In this document: in pieces, positions 1 through 8,938 of the stretch
Layout: the number at the start of each line of letters is the position of its first letter
Numbering within the stretch: position 1 is the stretch's first letter
Origin: Streptomyces sp. MMG1121
GTDB taxonomy: Bacteria > Actinomycetota > Actinomycetes > Streptomycetales > Streptomycetaceae
Assembly (NCBI RefSeq): GCF_001280015.1
Contig: NZ_LGDV01000251.1
Span: 62,001 to 126,000 of the forward strand
Direction of reading: 5' to 3'
DNA length: 64,000 nt
Made by a program: the position numbers and the translations under genes
Notes under the pieces: model-generated
Seen by the model: the letters and a program-made list of their open reading frames with translations, nothing else
Told to the model about the DNA's origin: nothing
The model's database searches: none

Positions 1-1
1 C

Positions 2-3000
2 CTCGGGGCCTCGCCGGCGGCCGCCGCCGACGACGACGTGAACCCCTTGAGCTACCGCGGGCTCGTCGTCGAGTACTGGCGCGACGGTGGCAGTGGTGTC
101 AAGGAGGCCGCCGAGCGGGCGCTGCTCGGTGGCCCCGCGGACATCCGGGCGTTCCTCGACGACCGGCCCGCACTCCAGGCGGTCGATGACCGGGTGGACG
201 TCAGCCGCGTGATCAACGCGGGCGGTCCGGCGGTGCGCGAGGCGGCGAAGACCGCCCTCGGGTCGCAGAACCCGGAGAACGTGGCCGCGTTCCTGCGCGA
301 CGGCTGGAAGGCTCCTCTGGAGCAGGACCGGCGTGTGGAGGTGTCGCGGGTCATCAACCTCGGCGGCCCCGGCGTCCAGGACGCGGGCAAGGCGGCTTTG
401 CAGGGCTCGCCCGAGGACGTGGCGAAGTTCCTCGCCGAGGGGCAGTACACGGCCCGTGAGACCGACAACCGGGTGCGGGTCTCCCAGCTGGTCGCCGCGG
501 GCGGTCCGGCGATGAAGGCGGCCGGCAAGCTCGCGCTGCAGGGAACGCCGGACGACGTCGTCGAGTTCCTGGAGGTCGGGCAGTTCATCGCGCGCGACCG
601 TGATCAGGAACACGCCACGATCGCTCAGCTGACCGAGCAGGCCGAGCAGGCCGGCAAGCAGGCCGAGGACGCCACGAAGTCGGCCCAGGAGGCGTCCGCG
701 AAGGCGGTCGCCGCCTCGGAGCTGGCGAAGGAGGCCGCTGCCACGGCGGCCAAGGAGACCCTGGCCGCCAAGAACGACTCGCTCAAGGCCGCGGCCAAGG
801 CCCGCCAGGCCGCCGAGGCCGCCAAGGCGGCCTCGGAAGCGGCACAGACCGCCATCAACGCGGCGAACGCGGCGAACCGTTCGGCGCGCATCGCGGCGCT
901 GGCGGCCGCGCAGACCTCCGCGGCCGCCACCGCCGCGGCCAACGCGGCCAGTGCCGCCTACAAGGCCGCCGCCGACGCGGCCAGTGATGCGAAGGCCGCC
1001 GACAAGGCGCGCGACATGGCCAAGCAGGCGCGTGCCGCGGGCGCCCTGGCCAAGAAGTCGGCGGACGCCGCCGACCAGGCCGCCAAGGCGTCCACGGCCG
1101 CCCGGGCCGCCGTGGCGGCATCGCGGAGCGCGACCGGCAACGCGAACGCCGCGGCGGACTCGGCCGACGAGGCCAACCGTGCCGCCGACGCGGCGGGTGC
1201 GCACTCGGCGGAGGCGCAGGCCGCCGCGGCCGAGACGCGACGCCACGCCCGTGAGGCGGACCGCGCGGCGAACGCGGCCGACGCCCTCGCCAGGGAGTCC
1301 GCCGAGGCGGCCGCTGGGGCACGGGACGCGGCGAACTCGGCGGCCACACACGCCGAGAACGCGGCGACGGCGGCGGAGGAAGCCGCCAAGCAGGCGGGCA
1401 AGGCGACGGACGCCGCCAAGGAGGCCGCCAAGCAGGCGGCCAACGCCAAGAAGGCGGCCGACACGGCGACCGCGGCCGCGACCACCGCGCACAAGGTCTT
1501 CGACGTCGCCCGCAAGACCGAGGCGGAAGACCTCACCAGCCGCACCAACGCGTCCATGGAGGCCGCGCAGTCGCAGAAGGACGCCACCGACGCCTTCACC
1601 TCCGAGCTGGCCGGCGTCGCGCTGGAGGACAAGCGGATCGGCGAGGACACCGCCTCCCTCGCGGCCGAGGCGGACAAGCCCGGAGCCGACACCGCGGCGA
1701 TCGCCGCCAAGGGGCGCGCCGTGGCCCTGCGCGCCCTCGAGCAGTACGGCGCCTGGCGCCAGGACGCGGCCGCCGAGGCCCTTTCGGGCGACGACGCCGG
1801 CGTCCTCGACTATCTGCGCACCGGTGCGCGGCAGGCCGAAACGGATCAGATACGCCAGCAGGTCGCCGATCTCGCGTCGCAGAGCCCGTACGAAGCTGTC
1901 CGGACCGGTGCGACCGAGGCGCTGACCGGCGGCGACGAGCAGGTCCGCGACTTCTACAGCTCGGGTCAGTACACGGTGGCGGCCGCCGACTACCGGGTGC
2001 TCGTCTCCCGGATCAACAACGCCGGCGGGCCGGCGGTGAAGGAGGCGTCCAAGGCGGCTCTTGCCGACGGCAGCCCCCGGGCCATGCTGTCGTTCCTCAA
2101 CGGCGGTCAGTACCAGGCCCGTAACTCCGACGAGCGGGTGCTGGCGTCCAAGCTGGTCAACGACGGCGGGCCGGAGGTGCAGGCGGCCGCGAAGATCGCC
2201 CTGACCGGACCGGCCGACCGGCTCCACGAGTTCATCGAGGTCGGGCAGTACATGGCCGACCGCAAGGACAGGCTGGCCCAGACCCACACCGCGCAGATGC
2301 AGCGGCTGCTCGACGAGGCCGACGGCATCGCGGCGACGGCACGCAAGGACAGCGCGCTGGCGGCCCAGGCCGCCGCGATCGCCAAGAACGCGAAGACCGA
2401 GGCGGACAAGGCGGCTGCCGAGGCGAAGAAGAACGCCGCGCAGGCCGGCACGTACGCCGAGGACGCCAAGAAGTCGGCCGACCAGGCACAGCAGAGCGCC
2501 GACCGGGCCGCCCAGTCCGCGAAGACCGCCCGCAGCGCCGCCGACCGGGCCGACCAGGACGCCGCCGACGCCGAGGAATCGGCCGCCCAGGCGGAATGGT
2601 CCGCGTCCTACGCGCGCGACTCGGCCTATGCGGCGGACGACGCCGCCGATGAGGCCTGGGACGACGCGGTACGGGCCGGCAAGAGTGCCACCGAGGCCAA
2701 GAAGGAGGCCTCCAAGGCCTGGGCCGACGTGGTGACCAAGCGGCGGGCCGAGGAGGCCGCCGCCAAGAAGCAGGCGGAAGACCAGCGCAAGAAGCAGCGC
2801 GAGCAGGAAAAGAAGGCCAAGGAAAGAAAGCGCTGCATCGCCTACATGTCCCGGGACAGCCTTCCGCCGTGTGCGCTGGCCGGGCAGCCCCTGGAGAATC
2901 CGGAGGCCTCTCCGGACCTCGCCAAGCATCTGCTCAACGGCGGCATGGAGGTTCTCGGCGTCAATGACCTGCTGGACTGCATCGACAAACCGACGCTCGG

Positions 3001-3877
3001 CAAATGCGCGATGGCTGTGGCGGGCGTGCTTCCCGTCGGGAAGCTGAAGCTGCTCAAGAAGGTCGAGGAGGGCGTCGAGGGCATCGCCGAGGGCTCACGT
3101 GCCGCCAAGGCGGCGGAGAAGTGCCTCCAGTGTTTTCTCGCCGGCACCAGGGTGCTGTTGGCCGACGGCTCGACGAAGAACATCGAGTCCGTCGAGATCG
3201 GTGACCAGGTTCTGGCGACCGACCCCCTGACCGGGGTCACAGGGGCGCGACCGGTGACCGACCTGATCGTCACCGAGCACGACAAGCGCTTCAACGACCT
3301 CACGATCGACACCCGCAACGGCGCCGAGCACCTCACCGCGACGAACGAGCACCCTTTCTGGTCGCCCTCGGCCGGGACCTGGGTGGCGGCGGCGAATCTG
3401 CAGGTCGGAGCGACCCTGCGGACGGCTGACGGCAGCACCGCCACGGTCAGCCACAACCGTGCCTTCGGAGAGACCGCCCGGACGTACAACCTCACCGTCG
3501 CCGATCTGCACACGTACTACGTGCTGGCCGGTCGGACGCCCGTCCTCGTCCACAACGCGAACTGCAACGTCGCCGAGGCGCGGCGTCTGCAGGCCAAGCT
3601 GGCCGCCGAGGAACTCGCGGGCGCCGACGGGCACGCGTTCCGCAAGCACGTCGTGGAGCAGGGGGAGTTCCCCGGCATTCAGACGCGGCAGCAGTTCGCC
3701 GACATGGTCGAGGACGTCGTGCTCAACGGCGAGCGACGAGTCGGCGGGGGCGGACGCAGCGCCTACTGGCGTAACGGGGTGATCGTGATCAGGAACCCCA
3801 ATTCACGGGACGGGGGCACCGTTTTCGCCCCCAAGAACGGCAAGGAATACTTCCTCACGAACTTCCGGCCGGAATAG
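2..3877 (+). CDS. Secreted polymorphic toxin with ALF repeats, Hint domain and C-terminal toxin (5' partial)
   Basis: The reading frame is open from the window edge. Its first residues, ending ...ASPAAAADDD, look like the end of a secretion signal with an Ala-rich cleavage site, so the start lies outside the window and the GTG at 38 is not the real start. Order seen: four ALF-type repeats (about 44-600; pattern R-V-x-V-S...GGP-A-V-x-x-A...AL-x-G...FL), a long Ala/Lys/Asp coiled coil (600-1715), about four more ALF repeats (1730-2265), a second coil (2266-2830), a short Cys-bearing segment, a Hint autoprocessing domain (3131-3556; begins CFLAGTRVLLADG, has TNEHPFW, ends VLVHNA), and a final domain of about 105 residues with HAFRKHVV and a GGTVFAP block. 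Hint domains in such toxins release the C-terminal toxin. The last domain resembles small RNase-type toxin tips, but that is inference. The gene stops at an AGGAGG that serves the next gene. Confidence 0.9.
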   Translation, partial: LGASPAAAADDDVNPLSYRGLVVEYWRDGGSGVKEAAERALLGGPADIRAFLDDRPALQAVDDRVDVSRVINAGGPAVREAAKTALGSQNPENVAAFLRDGWKAPLEQDRRVEVSRVINLGGPGVQDAGKAALQGSPEDVAKFLAEGQYTARETDNRVRVSQLVAAGGPAMKAAGKLALQGTPDDVVEFLEVGQFIARDRDQEHATIAQLTEQAEQAGKQAEDATKSAQEASAKAVAASELAKEAAATAAKETLAAKNDSLKAAAKARQAAEAAKAASEAAQTAINAANAANRSARIAALAAAQTSAAATAAANAASAAYKAAADAASDAKAADKARDMAKQARAAGALAKKSADAADQAAKASTAARAAVAASRSATGNANAAADSADEANRAADAAGAHSAEAQAAAAETRRHAREADRAANAADALARESAEAAAGARDAANSAATHAENAATAAEEAAKQAGKATDAAKEAAKQAANAKKAADTATAAATTAHKVFDVARKTEAEDLTSRTNASMEAAQSQKDATDAFTSELAGVALEDKRIGEDTASLAAEADKPGADTAAIAAKGRAVALRALEQYGAWRQDAAAEALSGDDAGVLDYLRTGARQAETDQIRQQVADLASQSPYEAVRTGATEALTGGDEQVRDFYSSGQYTVAAADYRVLVSRINNAGGPAVKEASKAALADGSPRAMLSFLNGGQYQARNSDERVLASKLVNDGGPEVQAAAKIALTGPADRLHEFIEVGQYMADRKDRLAQTHTAQMQRLLDEADGIAATARKDSALAAQAAAIAKNAKTEADKAAAEAKKNAAQAGTYAEDAKKSADQAQQSADRAAQSAKTARSAADRADQDAADAEESAAQAEWSASYARDSAYAADDAADEAWDDAVRAGKSATEAKKEASKAWADVVTKRRAEEAAAKKQAEDQRKKQREQEKKAKERKRCIAYMSRDSLPPCALAGQPLENPEASPDLAKHLLNGGMEVLGVNDLLDCIDKPTLGKCAMAVAGVLPVGKLKLLKKVEEGVEGIAEGSRAAKAAEKCLQCFLAGTRVLLADGSTKNIESVEIGDQVLATDPLTGVTGARPVTDLIVTEHDKRFNDLTIDTRNGAEHLTATNEHPFWSPSAGTWVAAANLQVGATLRTADGSTATVSHNRAFGETARTYNLTVADLHTYYVLAGRTPVLVHNANCNVAEARRLQAKLAAEELAGADGHAFRKHVVEQGEFPGIQTRQQFADMVEDVVLNGERRVGGGGRSAYWRNGVIVIRNPNSRDGGTVFAPKNGKEYFLTNFRPE

Positions 3878-3889
3878 GAGGCACATTTC

Positions 3890-4081
3890 ATGCAGGTAGA
3901 GGATCTCGGTGCGGAGATCGTGGTCTCGATGCCCAGGGAAGAATACTTTCTCGTGGTGTCGCTCATGAGTGAAGCGATCGAGACGGGCGACGAGCGCGAC
4001 TTCCAGACGCGCACAGGCGCGACGAAGGACGAGGTACGGGCCATTCTGCGCAGCCTGCCCGACCTGCGCTTCGGCTACTAG
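3890..4081 (+). CDS. Candidate immunity protein for the upstream toxin
   Basis: This is a 63-residue acidic protein starting at an ATG 8 bases after an AGGAGG (3876-3881) that overlaps the toxin stop codon. Translation is therefore probably coupled to the toxin. It has no signal peptide or membrane segment, so it would stay in the cytoplasm, as expected for a protein that neutralises its own toxin. The sequence (MQVEDLGAEIVVSMPREE... ending LPDLRFGY) is not one I recognise as a named family. The immunity role is inferred only from size, acidity and position directly behind a toxin tip. It could instead be a small unrelated regulator. Confidence 0.72.
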   Translation: MQVEDLGAEIVVSMPREEYFLVVSLMSEAIETGDERDFQTRTGATKDEVRAILRSLPDLRFGY

Positions 4082-4117
4082 GACTGCCGGTCCGATCGGC
4101 CACGGCGGCGCGGAACG

Positions 4118-4150
4118 GTGCTCGGCCGGGGGTGTTCCCCGGCCGAGCAC
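4118..4150. terminator. Perfect 14-bp hairpin between convergent genes
   Basis: GTGCTCGGCCGGGG (4118-4131) pairs exactly with 4137-4150 around the loop GTGTT. It lies 36 bases after the immunity gene stop and 18 bases from the HxlR gene stop, so it can end transcripts from both sides. There is no U-tract, which is normal for Streptomyces terminators. Confidence 0.85.
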
Positions 4151-4168
4151 CCGGCCGTGTGCTCGGGC

Positions 4169-4648
4169 TCAGCCCGGGACGGGCCCCGAGAGCGTCCACC
4201 CCGGGGCCTGGGGGTGGGCCGTGAGGTCCTCGTGGCGGACCTCTTCGCCACAGGCCCGGCAGGAGACGACCGGGACCAGTTCGCTGCCGCAGCTGTGCTC
4301 GACGGCCATGGGCAGGTCGGCGCCCTTGCGTAGATGGCGGTCGCCCCACTCCTTGAGGGTCATCAGGACCGGCTCCAGCTCCAGCCCCGCCTGCGTGGCC
4401 CGGTACTCGAAACGCCGCGGGCGCTCGCTGTAGGCGCGCTTGGTGAGGATGCCCGCGTCCACGAGCCGGCGCAGCCGGGTGGCCAGGATGTCGCGCGGGG
4501 CGCCGATGTTGCGCACGAGCTGGTCGAAGCGGCCGTTGCCCAGGCAGACCTCCCGCAGGACGAGCAGGGAGTACTTCTCGCCGACCAGCGCGAGGGCGTC
4601 GGCGATGGAGCAGGGGCGCGGGTCTTGCGCGGTCTTCCGTACGGCCAT
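4169..4648 (-). CDS. HxlR-family transcriptional regulator
   Basis: This 159-residue winged-helix protein has the HxlR pattern: C-S-I-A-D-A-L near residue 13, GEKYSLLVLREV, then FDQLVRNIGAPRDILATRL as the recognition region, and a wing at RRFEYRAT. A short C-terminal extension (about 115-159) contains HSCG and SCRACGEE, a possible metal-binding knuckle that is common in actinobacterial members. It is divergent from the thiolase gene, with a 125-bp shared control region holding an exact palindrome (4681-4693). By position it probably controls the thiolase and itself. The family often senses quinones, aldehydes or redox stress, but the ligand here is unknown. Confidence 0.9.
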   Translation of the reverse strand: MAVRKTAQDPRPCSIADALALVGEKYSLLVLREVCLGNGRFDQLVRNIGAPRDILATRLRRLVDAGILTKRAYSERPRRFEYRATQAGLELEPVLMTLKEWGDRHLRKGADLPMAVEHSCGSELVPVVSCRACGEEVRHEDLTAHPQAPGWTLSGPVPG

Positions 4649-4680
4649 GGGGGCCAGTCTAAGGGAGGGTTTGATTTTCC

Positions 4681-4693
4681 AACTCTGCGAGTT
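4681..4693. promoter_or_regulatory. Candidate HxlR operator
   Basis: AACTC-TGC-GAGTT is a perfect inverted repeat in the HxlR/thiolase intergenic region. A second, looser repeat (CCAACTC from 4679 and GAGTTTGG ending at 4706) surrounds it. The surroundings are much more AT-rich than the neighbouring genes. The assignment as an operator is inference from position and symmetry. Confidence 0.5.
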
Positions 4694-4773
4694 ATCGTGA
4701 GTTTGGATTTCCTACTCACTGGTAGCTGCCGTAGCCCGCTACGGACAGCCAGGCGGCCAAGGAGGCCGGCGCC

Positions 4774-5943
4774 ATGCGCGACGCAGTGATCGTCGAAGCG
4801 GTACGCACCCCCATCGGCAAGGGCAAGCCGAGCGGTGCCCTCGCCCACGTCCACCCCGTGCAGCTCCTCGCCCACACCCTGCGCACCCTGGTCGAGCGCT
4901 CCGGCGTCGACCCGGCGCTGATCGACGACGTCATCGGCGGCACCGTCGACCAGGTCGGCGAGCAGGCCATGAACACCACGCGCTACGCCGTGCTCGCGGC
5001 CGGGTTTCCCGAGTCGGTCCCGGCGACCACCGTGGACCGGCAGTGCGGCTCCTCCCAGCAGGCTGTGCACTTCGCCGCGCAGGGCGTCATCTCCGGCGCC
5101 TACGACCTCGTGGTCGCCTGCGGTGTGGAGTCGATGAGCCGGGTGCCGATGTGGTCCAACGTGCCCGCGGGAAAAGATCCGTTCGGGCCGGGTGTCGCCG
5201 AGCGCTACCCGGAGGGCCTGGTCCCCCAGGGCGTCAGTGCCGAGCTGATCGCCGCCAAATGGTCCCTCACACGCGCGCGGATGGACGAGTTCGCCGTCTC
5301 CTCGCACCACAAGGCGGCCCGGGCCTGGGCGAACGGCCTGTTCGACGCCGAGGTCGCCCCGCTCGACGGCGTCGCCCGCGACGAGTGCGTACGCCCCGGC
5401 AGCACCCCGGAGATCCTCGCCGGCCTCAAGCCCGCCTACTACGACCCCGGCTTCGCCGAGCGCTTCCCGCAGATCGAGTGGAACGTCACCGCGGGCAACG
5501 CGAGCCCGGTCAACGACGGTGCCTCCGCCGTCCTGATCACCTCCGGCGAGACCGCGGCCCGCCTCGGCCTGCGCCCGCTCGCCCGTCTGCACAGCTTCGC
5601 CGTCACCGGCTCCGACCCGCTGCTGATGCTCACCGGTGTCGTCCCGGCCACCGAGAAGGTGCTGCGCAGGGCGGGGCTGGGCATCGACGACATCGACCTC
5701 TTCGAGGTCAACGAGGCCTTCGCCAGCGTGGTGCTGGCCTGGCAGCAGGAGACCGGCGCCGACCTGGACCGGGTCAACACGCACGGCGGCGCGATCGCCC
5801 TCGGCCACCCGCTCGGCGCCAGCGGCACGCGGCTGACCACCACCCTGGTCCACGCGATGCGCGAACGCGGCGCCCGCTACGCCCTGCAGACCATGTGCGA
5901 GGCGGGCGGACTCGCCAACGCCATGATTCTGGAAGGCGTTTGA
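4774..5943 (+). CDS. Acetyl-CoA C-acyltransferase (thiolase)
   Basis: This 389-residue protein, the normal thiolase length, condenses or cleaves acyl-CoA with CoA. The nucleophilic Cys is in TVDRQCGSSQQA (about residue 91), the middle has NEAFA, the catalytic His is in GGAIALGHPLGASGTR, and the second Cys is in TMCEAGGLANA near the end. The ATG at 4774 is preceded by AAGGAGG (4759-4765), which fixes the start. It is the only gene in its direction here and is divergent from an HxlR regulator, so it looks like a regulated single-gene unit. Whether it serves fatty acid breakdown or acetoacetyl-CoA formation cannot be told from the sequence. Confidence 0.94.
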   Translation: MRDAVIVEAVRTPIGKGKPSGALAHVHPVQLLAHTLRTLVERSGVDPALIDDVIGGTVDQVGEQAMNTTRYAVLAAGFPESVPATTVDRQCGSSQQAVHFAAQGVISGAYDLVVACGVESMSRVPMWSNVPAGKDPFGPGVAERYPEGLVPQGVSAELIAAKWSLTRARMDEFAVSSHHKAARAWANGLFDAEVAPLDGVARDECVRPGSTPEILAGLKPAYYDPGFAERFPQIEWNVTAGNASPVNDGASAVLITSGETAARLGLRPLARLHSFAVTGSDPLLMLTGVVPATEKVLRRAGLGIDDIDLFEVNEAFASVVLAWQQETGADLDRVNTHGGAIALGHPLGASGTRLTTTLVHAMRERGARYALQTMCEAGGLANAMILEGV

Positions 5944-5946
5944 TCC

Positions 5947-6723
5947 CTACCGGCCGCGCAGGTGGTGGCGCCGCCGCCAGGCCACCACCGTGCCCAGCAG
6001 CGCCGGCACGGCGATGCAGGCCATCGCGATCAGGAAGGCGGGGGACGTCGGTGCCGAGGCGCGGGCGCCGGCGACCGCGTAGGCAGCGGTGTTGGGCACC
6101 GAGCCCAGCGCCGTGGCCAGCAGGAACGGCAGCCAGCCCATACGGGAGACGGCCGCGCAGTAGTTCACCGCCCAGAACGGCACCCCCGGGAACAGCCGCG
6201 CCGCCAGCATCGACCGGAACCCGTGCCGGCTCAGCTGCCCGTCGACCGCCTTCAGCAGGCGGCCCCGCAGCAGCGGCCGCAGCGCGTCCTGCCCGAGGAA
6301 CCGGCCGAGCCCGAAGGCCACGCCCGCCCCGAGCACCGTGCCCGCCAGCGCCGTCGCCAGCCCCAGCTGGGAGCCGAACAGCGCGCCCGCCGCCAGGTTG
6401 AGCAACGGCCGCGGCACGAACGCCACCGTGCACAGCCCGTACGCCGCCCCGAACACCACGGCCGCCGCGGCCCCGCCGAGCTGCGGCGGCCACCCGTGCG
6501 TCAGCAGTCGCTGCGGCTCGAAGACCAGCACACCCGCACCGGCCCCCGCGAGCAGGGCGAGCAACAGCGACAGCCGGGCGTACGGGGACACCAGCGCGCG
6601 CGTGCAACGGGCGGCGAATCCGGTGCGGGGCAGGGCCGGGACGGGGACGACCGGGGGGACGGTCGGCTCCGTGGCGGCGGGCCGGGAGGCCGTGGCGGTG
6701 CCAGAGCGGTCGGCATCGAGCAT
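5947..6723 (-). CDS. TVP38/TMEM64 (VTT domain) membrane protein
   Basis: This 258-residue protein has a Pro/Ala-rich cytoplasmic N-terminus (about 1-45), then several membrane segments. The VTT core follows: FVPRPLLNLAAGALFG, a long Gly/Ala helix, then LAARLFPGVPFWAVNYCAAVSRMGWLPFLLAT. The C-terminal end is positively charged (RRRHHLRGR). The family is related to DedA proteins and is linked to lipid scrambling and membrane homeostasis. It converges on the thiolase with only 3 bases between stops and is divergent from the AlkD-like gene. A second, DedA-type relative lies at 32,660. Confidence 0.88.
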   Translation of the reverse strand: MLDADRSGTATASRPAATEPTVPPVVPVPALPRTGFAARCTRALVSPYARLSLLLALLAGAGAGVLVFEPQRLLTHGWPPQLGGAAAAVVFGAAYGLCTVAFVPRPLLNLAAGALFGSQLGLATALAGTVLGAGVAFGLGRFLGQDALRPLLRGRLLKAVDGQLSRHGFRSMLAARLFPGVPFWAVNYCAAVSRMGWLPFLLATALGSVPNTAAYAVAGARASAPTSPAFLIAMACIAVPALLGTVVAWRRRHHLRGR

Positions 6724-6760
6724 CCGGTGACACTAGCCGACGTCCGCGTGTGATCGCCGT

Positions 6761-7495
6761 ATGGTTCGTCTCATGACCGTCACAGGCGCGGCCCCGCCCC
6801 AGGTGCCGCGCAGCGCACTCGCCGACACCGTGCTGGAACGGCTGACGGCCGCCTACGAGGCCGCCCATGACCCCGGGCGGGCCGTCTCGATGCGGGCCTA
6901 CATGAAGGACGCGGCCCCCTTCCTCGGCATCCCCACCCCGGCCCGCCGCGCCCTGTCCCGCACCGTCCTCGCGGGCACACCGCGCCCCGCCGAGGCCGAC
7001 TGTACCGCGATCGCCCTGCGCTGCTGGGCGCTGCCCGAGCGCGAATACCACTACTTCGCCGTGGACTATCTGCGCCGGTACGCCGCCCGCTGCTCCTCCG
7101 GCTTCCTCCCGGTGACCCGGTACCTCGTGACGACCGCGCCCTGGTGGGACACCGTCGATCTGCTCGCCGCGCACGTCGTCGGCACGCTCGTCGCCGCCGA
7201 TCCGAAGCTCACCGCCGACATGGACACGTGGATCACCGACGGCGACCTGTGGGTGGCGCGCACGGCCCTGCTCCACCAGCTGACCTGGAAGGAACGCACC
7301 GACGCCGAGCGGCTGTTCGGCTACTGCCTGCTCCAGTCCGGGCACCCCGACTTCTTCATCCGCAAGGCCATCGGCTGGGCCCTGCGTGAATACGCCAAGA
7401 CGGACCCCGAGGCCGTACGGACGTTCCTGGCGCGCGAGCGGGGCCGGTTCGCGCCGCTGAGCGTGCGGGAGGCGCTGAAGAACATCGGCGTCTGA
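6761..7495 (+). CDS. DNA alkylation repair protein (AlkD-like)
   Basis: This is a 244-residue, all-helical HEAT-repeat protein. Recognisable AlkD-family stretches include MRAYMKDAAPFLGIPTPARR near the N-terminus, YHYFAVDYLRR, APWWDTVDLLA, LWVARTALLHQL and FFIRKAIGWALREYAKTDPEAV. Such proteins bind and remove bulky or positively charged alkylated bases without base flipping. An in-frame ATG at 6773 (MTVTGA) is an alternative start four codons in. No Shine-Dalgarno is evident for either, so the transcript may be leaderless. The gene stands alone. Confidence 0.88.
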   Translation: MVRLMTVTGAAPPQVPRSALADTVLERLTAAYEAAHDPGRAVSMRAYMKDAAPFLGIPTPARRALSRTVLAGTPRPAEADCTAIALRCWALPEREYHYFAVDYLRRYAARCSSGFLPVTRYLVTTAPWWDTVDLLAAHVVGTLVAADPKLTADMDTWITDGDLWVARTALLHQLTWKERTDAERLFGYCLLQSGHPDFFIRKAIGWALREYAKTDPEAVRTFLARERGRFAPLSVREALKNIGV

Positions 7496-7554
7496 ACGCG
7501 CCCGCCGCGGAAAACCGTTCGACGCCGGACGACTCCTCGGCGATGATCGACGTC

Positions 7555-7656
7555 ATGTTCCGGTATGCCTTCGTCCTCGCAGCATCCGCCCTCGCGGATG
7601 CGCCGAAGGCTGCCGTCCCACTCCTCGCGGCCGCTGTCGACGGCGCCCGAAGCTGA
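7555..7656 (+). other. Possible 33-residue leader ORF upstream of tuf3
   Basis: A short ORF ([20 protein letters not shown]...) starts at the ATG at 7555, or at 7543 in the same frame, and ends 100 bases before tuf3. It lies across the nested hairpin at 7567-7610, so translation could alter folding. It has no strong ribosome binding site, and it may be chance in GC-rich DNA. Confidence 0.25.
7567..7610 (+). promoter_or_regulatory. Nested hairpin in the tuf3 leader
   Basis: An inner perfect stem GCATCCGC/GCGGATGC (7582-7589 and 7594-7601, loop CCTC) sits inside an outer stem GCCTTCG/CGAAGGC (7567-7573 and 7604-7610). A smaller CCGGA-ACG-TCCGG palindrome follows at about 7663. It may be a leader structure or attenuator for tuf3. 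No U-tract follows. Confidence 0.45.
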
Positions 7657-7756
7657 CCCTCTCCGGAACGTCCGGCGGACCCCGCAGGGGGAGGGTCGGC
7701 CGGTCCCCGGGGTCCCGCGTTCTTCTTTCCAGGCTGAGAGGCTTCGAGGTACAGCC

Positions 7757-8932
7757 ATGTCCAAAACGGCCTACGTGCGCACCAAGCCGCACCTGAACAT
7801 CGGCACCATGGGTCACGTCGACCACGGCAAGACCACCCTGACCGCCGCCATCACCAAGGTCCTCGCCGAGCGCGGCACCGGCACCTTCGTACCGTTCGAC
7901 CGCATCGACCGGGCCCCGGAGGAGGCGGCACGCGGCATCACCATCAACATCGCGCACGTCGAGTACGAGACCGACACCCGGCACTACGCCCACGTGGACA
8001 TGCCGGGCCACGCCGACTACATCAAGAACATGGTCACCGGCGCCGCGCAGCTCGACGGCGCGATCCTCGTCGTCTCCGCGCTCGACGGGATCATGCCGCA
8101 GACCGCCGAGCACGTGCTGCTCGCCCGTCAGGTGGGCGTCGACCACATCGTCGTCGCGCTCAACAAGGCGGACGGCACGGCGGACGAGGAGCTGATCGAC
8201 CTGGTCGAACTGGAGGTCCGCGATCTGCTCACGGCGCAGGGCTACCCGGGGGACGCCGTACCGGTCGTACGGGTCTCGGGGCTCAGGGCGCTGGAGGGCG
8301 ACCCGCGCTGGACGGCTTCCGTCGAGGCGCTGCTCGACGCGGTGGACACGTACGTGCCCATGCCCGAGCGGTACCTGGACGCGCCGTTCCTGCTGCCGGT
8401 GGAGAACGTGCTCACCATCACCGGGCGGGGCACGGTGGTCACGGGCGCGGTGGAGCGGGGGACGCTCCGCCTGGGGGACCGGGTCTGCGTGCTCGGCGCC
8501 GGGGTGGACAGCGTGGTCACCGGGCTGGAGACCTTCGGCAAGCCGATGGAGGAGGCGCAGGCGGGTGACAACGTGGCGTTGCTGCTGCGGGGAGTCCCGA
8601 GGGACGCGGTCCGGCGGGGGCACGTCGTGGCGGCACCGGGAAGCGTCGTACCGGCACGTCGGTTCTCGGCGCGGGTGTATCTGCTGTCCGGGCGCGAGGG
8701 CGGTCGTACGACACCGGTCACGAGCGCGTACCGGCCGCAGTTCTACATCCGAACGGCCGATGTGGTGGGGGACGTCGACCTCGGCGAGGCCGCGGTCGCC
8801 CGGCCCGGGGAGACGGTCGGTATGACCGTCGAACTGGGTCGGGAGGTTCCCCTGGAGCCGGGGCTCGGGTTCGCCATCCGTGAGGGCGGGCGGACCGTCG
8901 GCGCGGGGACGGTCGTCTCCGTCGGCTGGTAG
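7757..8932 (+). CDS. tuf3: Elongation factor Tu, third-type paralogue (EF-Tu3)
   Basis: This 391-residue GTPase would carry aminoacyl-tRNA to the ribosome. G motifs are present: [36 protein letters not shown], and the G5 region SGLRALEGD. Housekeeping EF-Tu normally reads DCPGH and SALKALEG, so both loops differ here, and several other conserved stretches diverge. This marks it as the divergent third EF-Tu of Streptomyces rather than the str-operon copy. In that genus tuf3 is reported to be under stringent (ppGpp) control. The start is the ATG at 7757 behind GAGGT. It stands alone, with a structured leader upstream and a strong hairpin downstream. Confidence 0.93.
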   Translation: MSKTAYVRTKPHLNIGTMGHVDHGKTTLTAAITKVLAERGTGTFVPFDRIDRAPEEAARGITINIAHVEYETDTRHYAHVDMPGHADYIKNMVTGAAQLDGAILVVSALDGIMPQTAEHVLLARQVGVDHIVVALNKADGTADEELIDLVELEVRDLLTAQGYPGDAVPVVRVSGLRALEGDPRWTASVEALLDAVDTYVPMPERYLDAPFLLPVENVLTITGRGTVVTGAVERGTLRLGDRVCVLGAGVDSVVTGLETFGKPMEEAQAGDNVALLLRGVPRDAVRRGHVVAAPGSVVPARRFSARVYLLSGREGGRTTPVTSAYRPQFYIRTADVVGDVDLGEAAVARPGETVGMTVELGREVPLEPGLGFAIREGGRTVGAGTVVSVGW

Positions 8933-8938
8933 GGGGAG

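Noticed and set aside
4363..5853. Minus-strand open frame of 496 codons
   Set aside because: It runs across both the HxlR gene and the thiolase and has no family features; it is a shadow of the thiolase.
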